This document shows positions 6,186-6,314 of a stretch of DNA of 6,314 bases, piece after piece (positions within the stretch are counted from its first letter, which is position 1; every line of letters begins with the position of its first letter). Source of the stretch: Chloroflexi bacterium UBA5177 (GTDB lineage Bacteria > Chloroflexota > UBA5177). Both the position numbers and the translations under genes were made by a program. Under the pieces are notes generated by a model, which was not told the DNA's origin, did no database searches, and was given only the letters and a program-made list of their open reading frames with translations. The stretch is taken from assembly GCA_002413265.1 (NCBI GenBank), contig DHWR01000155.1, positions 1 through 6,314 on the forward strand. The letters run 5' to 3'.

Positions 6186-6314
6186 TTAGCGAACGGGGTG
6201 GCGGCGCAGACGCCAGAGGCCGCGTAGGTCATCGGAGATGGTCTTGCCTAGCTTCACACGGGTATCCGGGTCCTCGATCCACTTCACGGGAAGGTCTTTG
6301 ACGCGATAGCCCTT
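6186..6314 (-). CDS. GT2 glycosyltransferase (DPM1-like), C-terminal end only
   Basis: On the minus strand an open frame enters from the right edge and stops at TAA (6188-6186), giving the last 42 residues of a protein whose start lies outside the window. The visible sequence includes GYRVKDLPVKWIEDPDTRV followed by KLGKTISDDLRGLWRLRRHP. This closely resembles the C-terminus of bacterial family 2 glycosyltransferases related to dolichyl-phosphate mannosyltransferase, which commonly end with a V-P-V-x-W-x-(E/D)-D-P-x-(S/T)-x-V strand and an amphipathic D-L-x-G-L-W-x-L-R helix. These enzymes usually load a sugar from a nucleotide donor onto polyprenyl phosphate or another lipid acceptor at the membrane. 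The catalytic domain is not visible, so the sugar and acceptor are unknown. It is convergent with lipA, with 73 bases between the stops. Confidence 0.75.
   Translation of the reverse strand, partial: KGYRVKDLPVKWIEDPDTRVKLGKTISDDLRGLWRLRRHPVR

Noticed and set aside
5894..6232. Minus-strand open frame of 112 codons across the lipA 3' end
   Set aside because: It is antisense to conserved lipA motifs and in a different frame from the glycosyltransferase C-terminus that enters from the right edge.

Overview
This 6.3 kb window is a GC-rich bacterial chromosomal segment, well over half G+C by eye and strongest at third codon positions. It holds seven protein genes, two of them cut by the window ends. 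Gene content is a mix of housekeeping functions (cysteine biosynthesis, cysteinyl-tRNA synthesis, lipoate synthesis) and membrane/glycan enzymes. The general look of the proteins and the C-rich/G-rich palindromic repeat would fit Chloroflexota (Thermomicrobia-like) or a similar free-living, probably uncultured lineage, but this taxonomic guess is an inference with low confidence. No tRNA, rRNA, CRISPR array, phage or insertion-sequence gene was seen.

Layout. Positions 1-402 (+) are the C-terminal part of serine O-acetyltransferase (cysE), followed 17 bases later by cysteinyl-tRNA synthetase (cysS, 420-1778 +). This pair links making cysteine to charging it on tRNA and is probably one transcript. 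A 158-base gap with a clear TATAAT box and a 10-base inverted repeat leads to a fused glycosyltransferase/polysaccharide deacetylase (1937-3454 +). It has an N-terminal GT2 domain, one membrane helix and a C-terminal NodB (CE4) domain with its metal and catalytic motifs intact. It is the most unusual gene in the window.

The next gap (3455-3637) lies between convergent genes and holds a REPIN/MITE-like element: two related C-rich palindromes in opposite orientation (3513-3633). On the minus strand follow a universal stress protein (3638-4108) and, upstream of it, a six-helix PAP2-superfamily membrane protein of the Aur1/Ipt1-like type (4200-5030). Divergent from the PAP2 gene is lipoyl synthase lipA (5144-6112 +). 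A hairpin at 6129-6163 separates it from the convergent 3' end of a second, DPM1-like GT2 glycosyltransferase (6186-6314 -).

How they fit together. CysE and CysS form one functional unit. Cysteine also feeds iron-sulfur proteins such as LipA, but the genes do not look co-transcribed. The fusion enzyme, the PAP2 protein and the truncated DPM1-like transferase all suggest lipid-linked sugar or glycolipid chemistry at the membrane, though their arrangement does not prove one pathway. The best candidate for something little described is the GT2-TM-NodB fusion, with its unresolved membrane topology and no visible processive-synthase motif.
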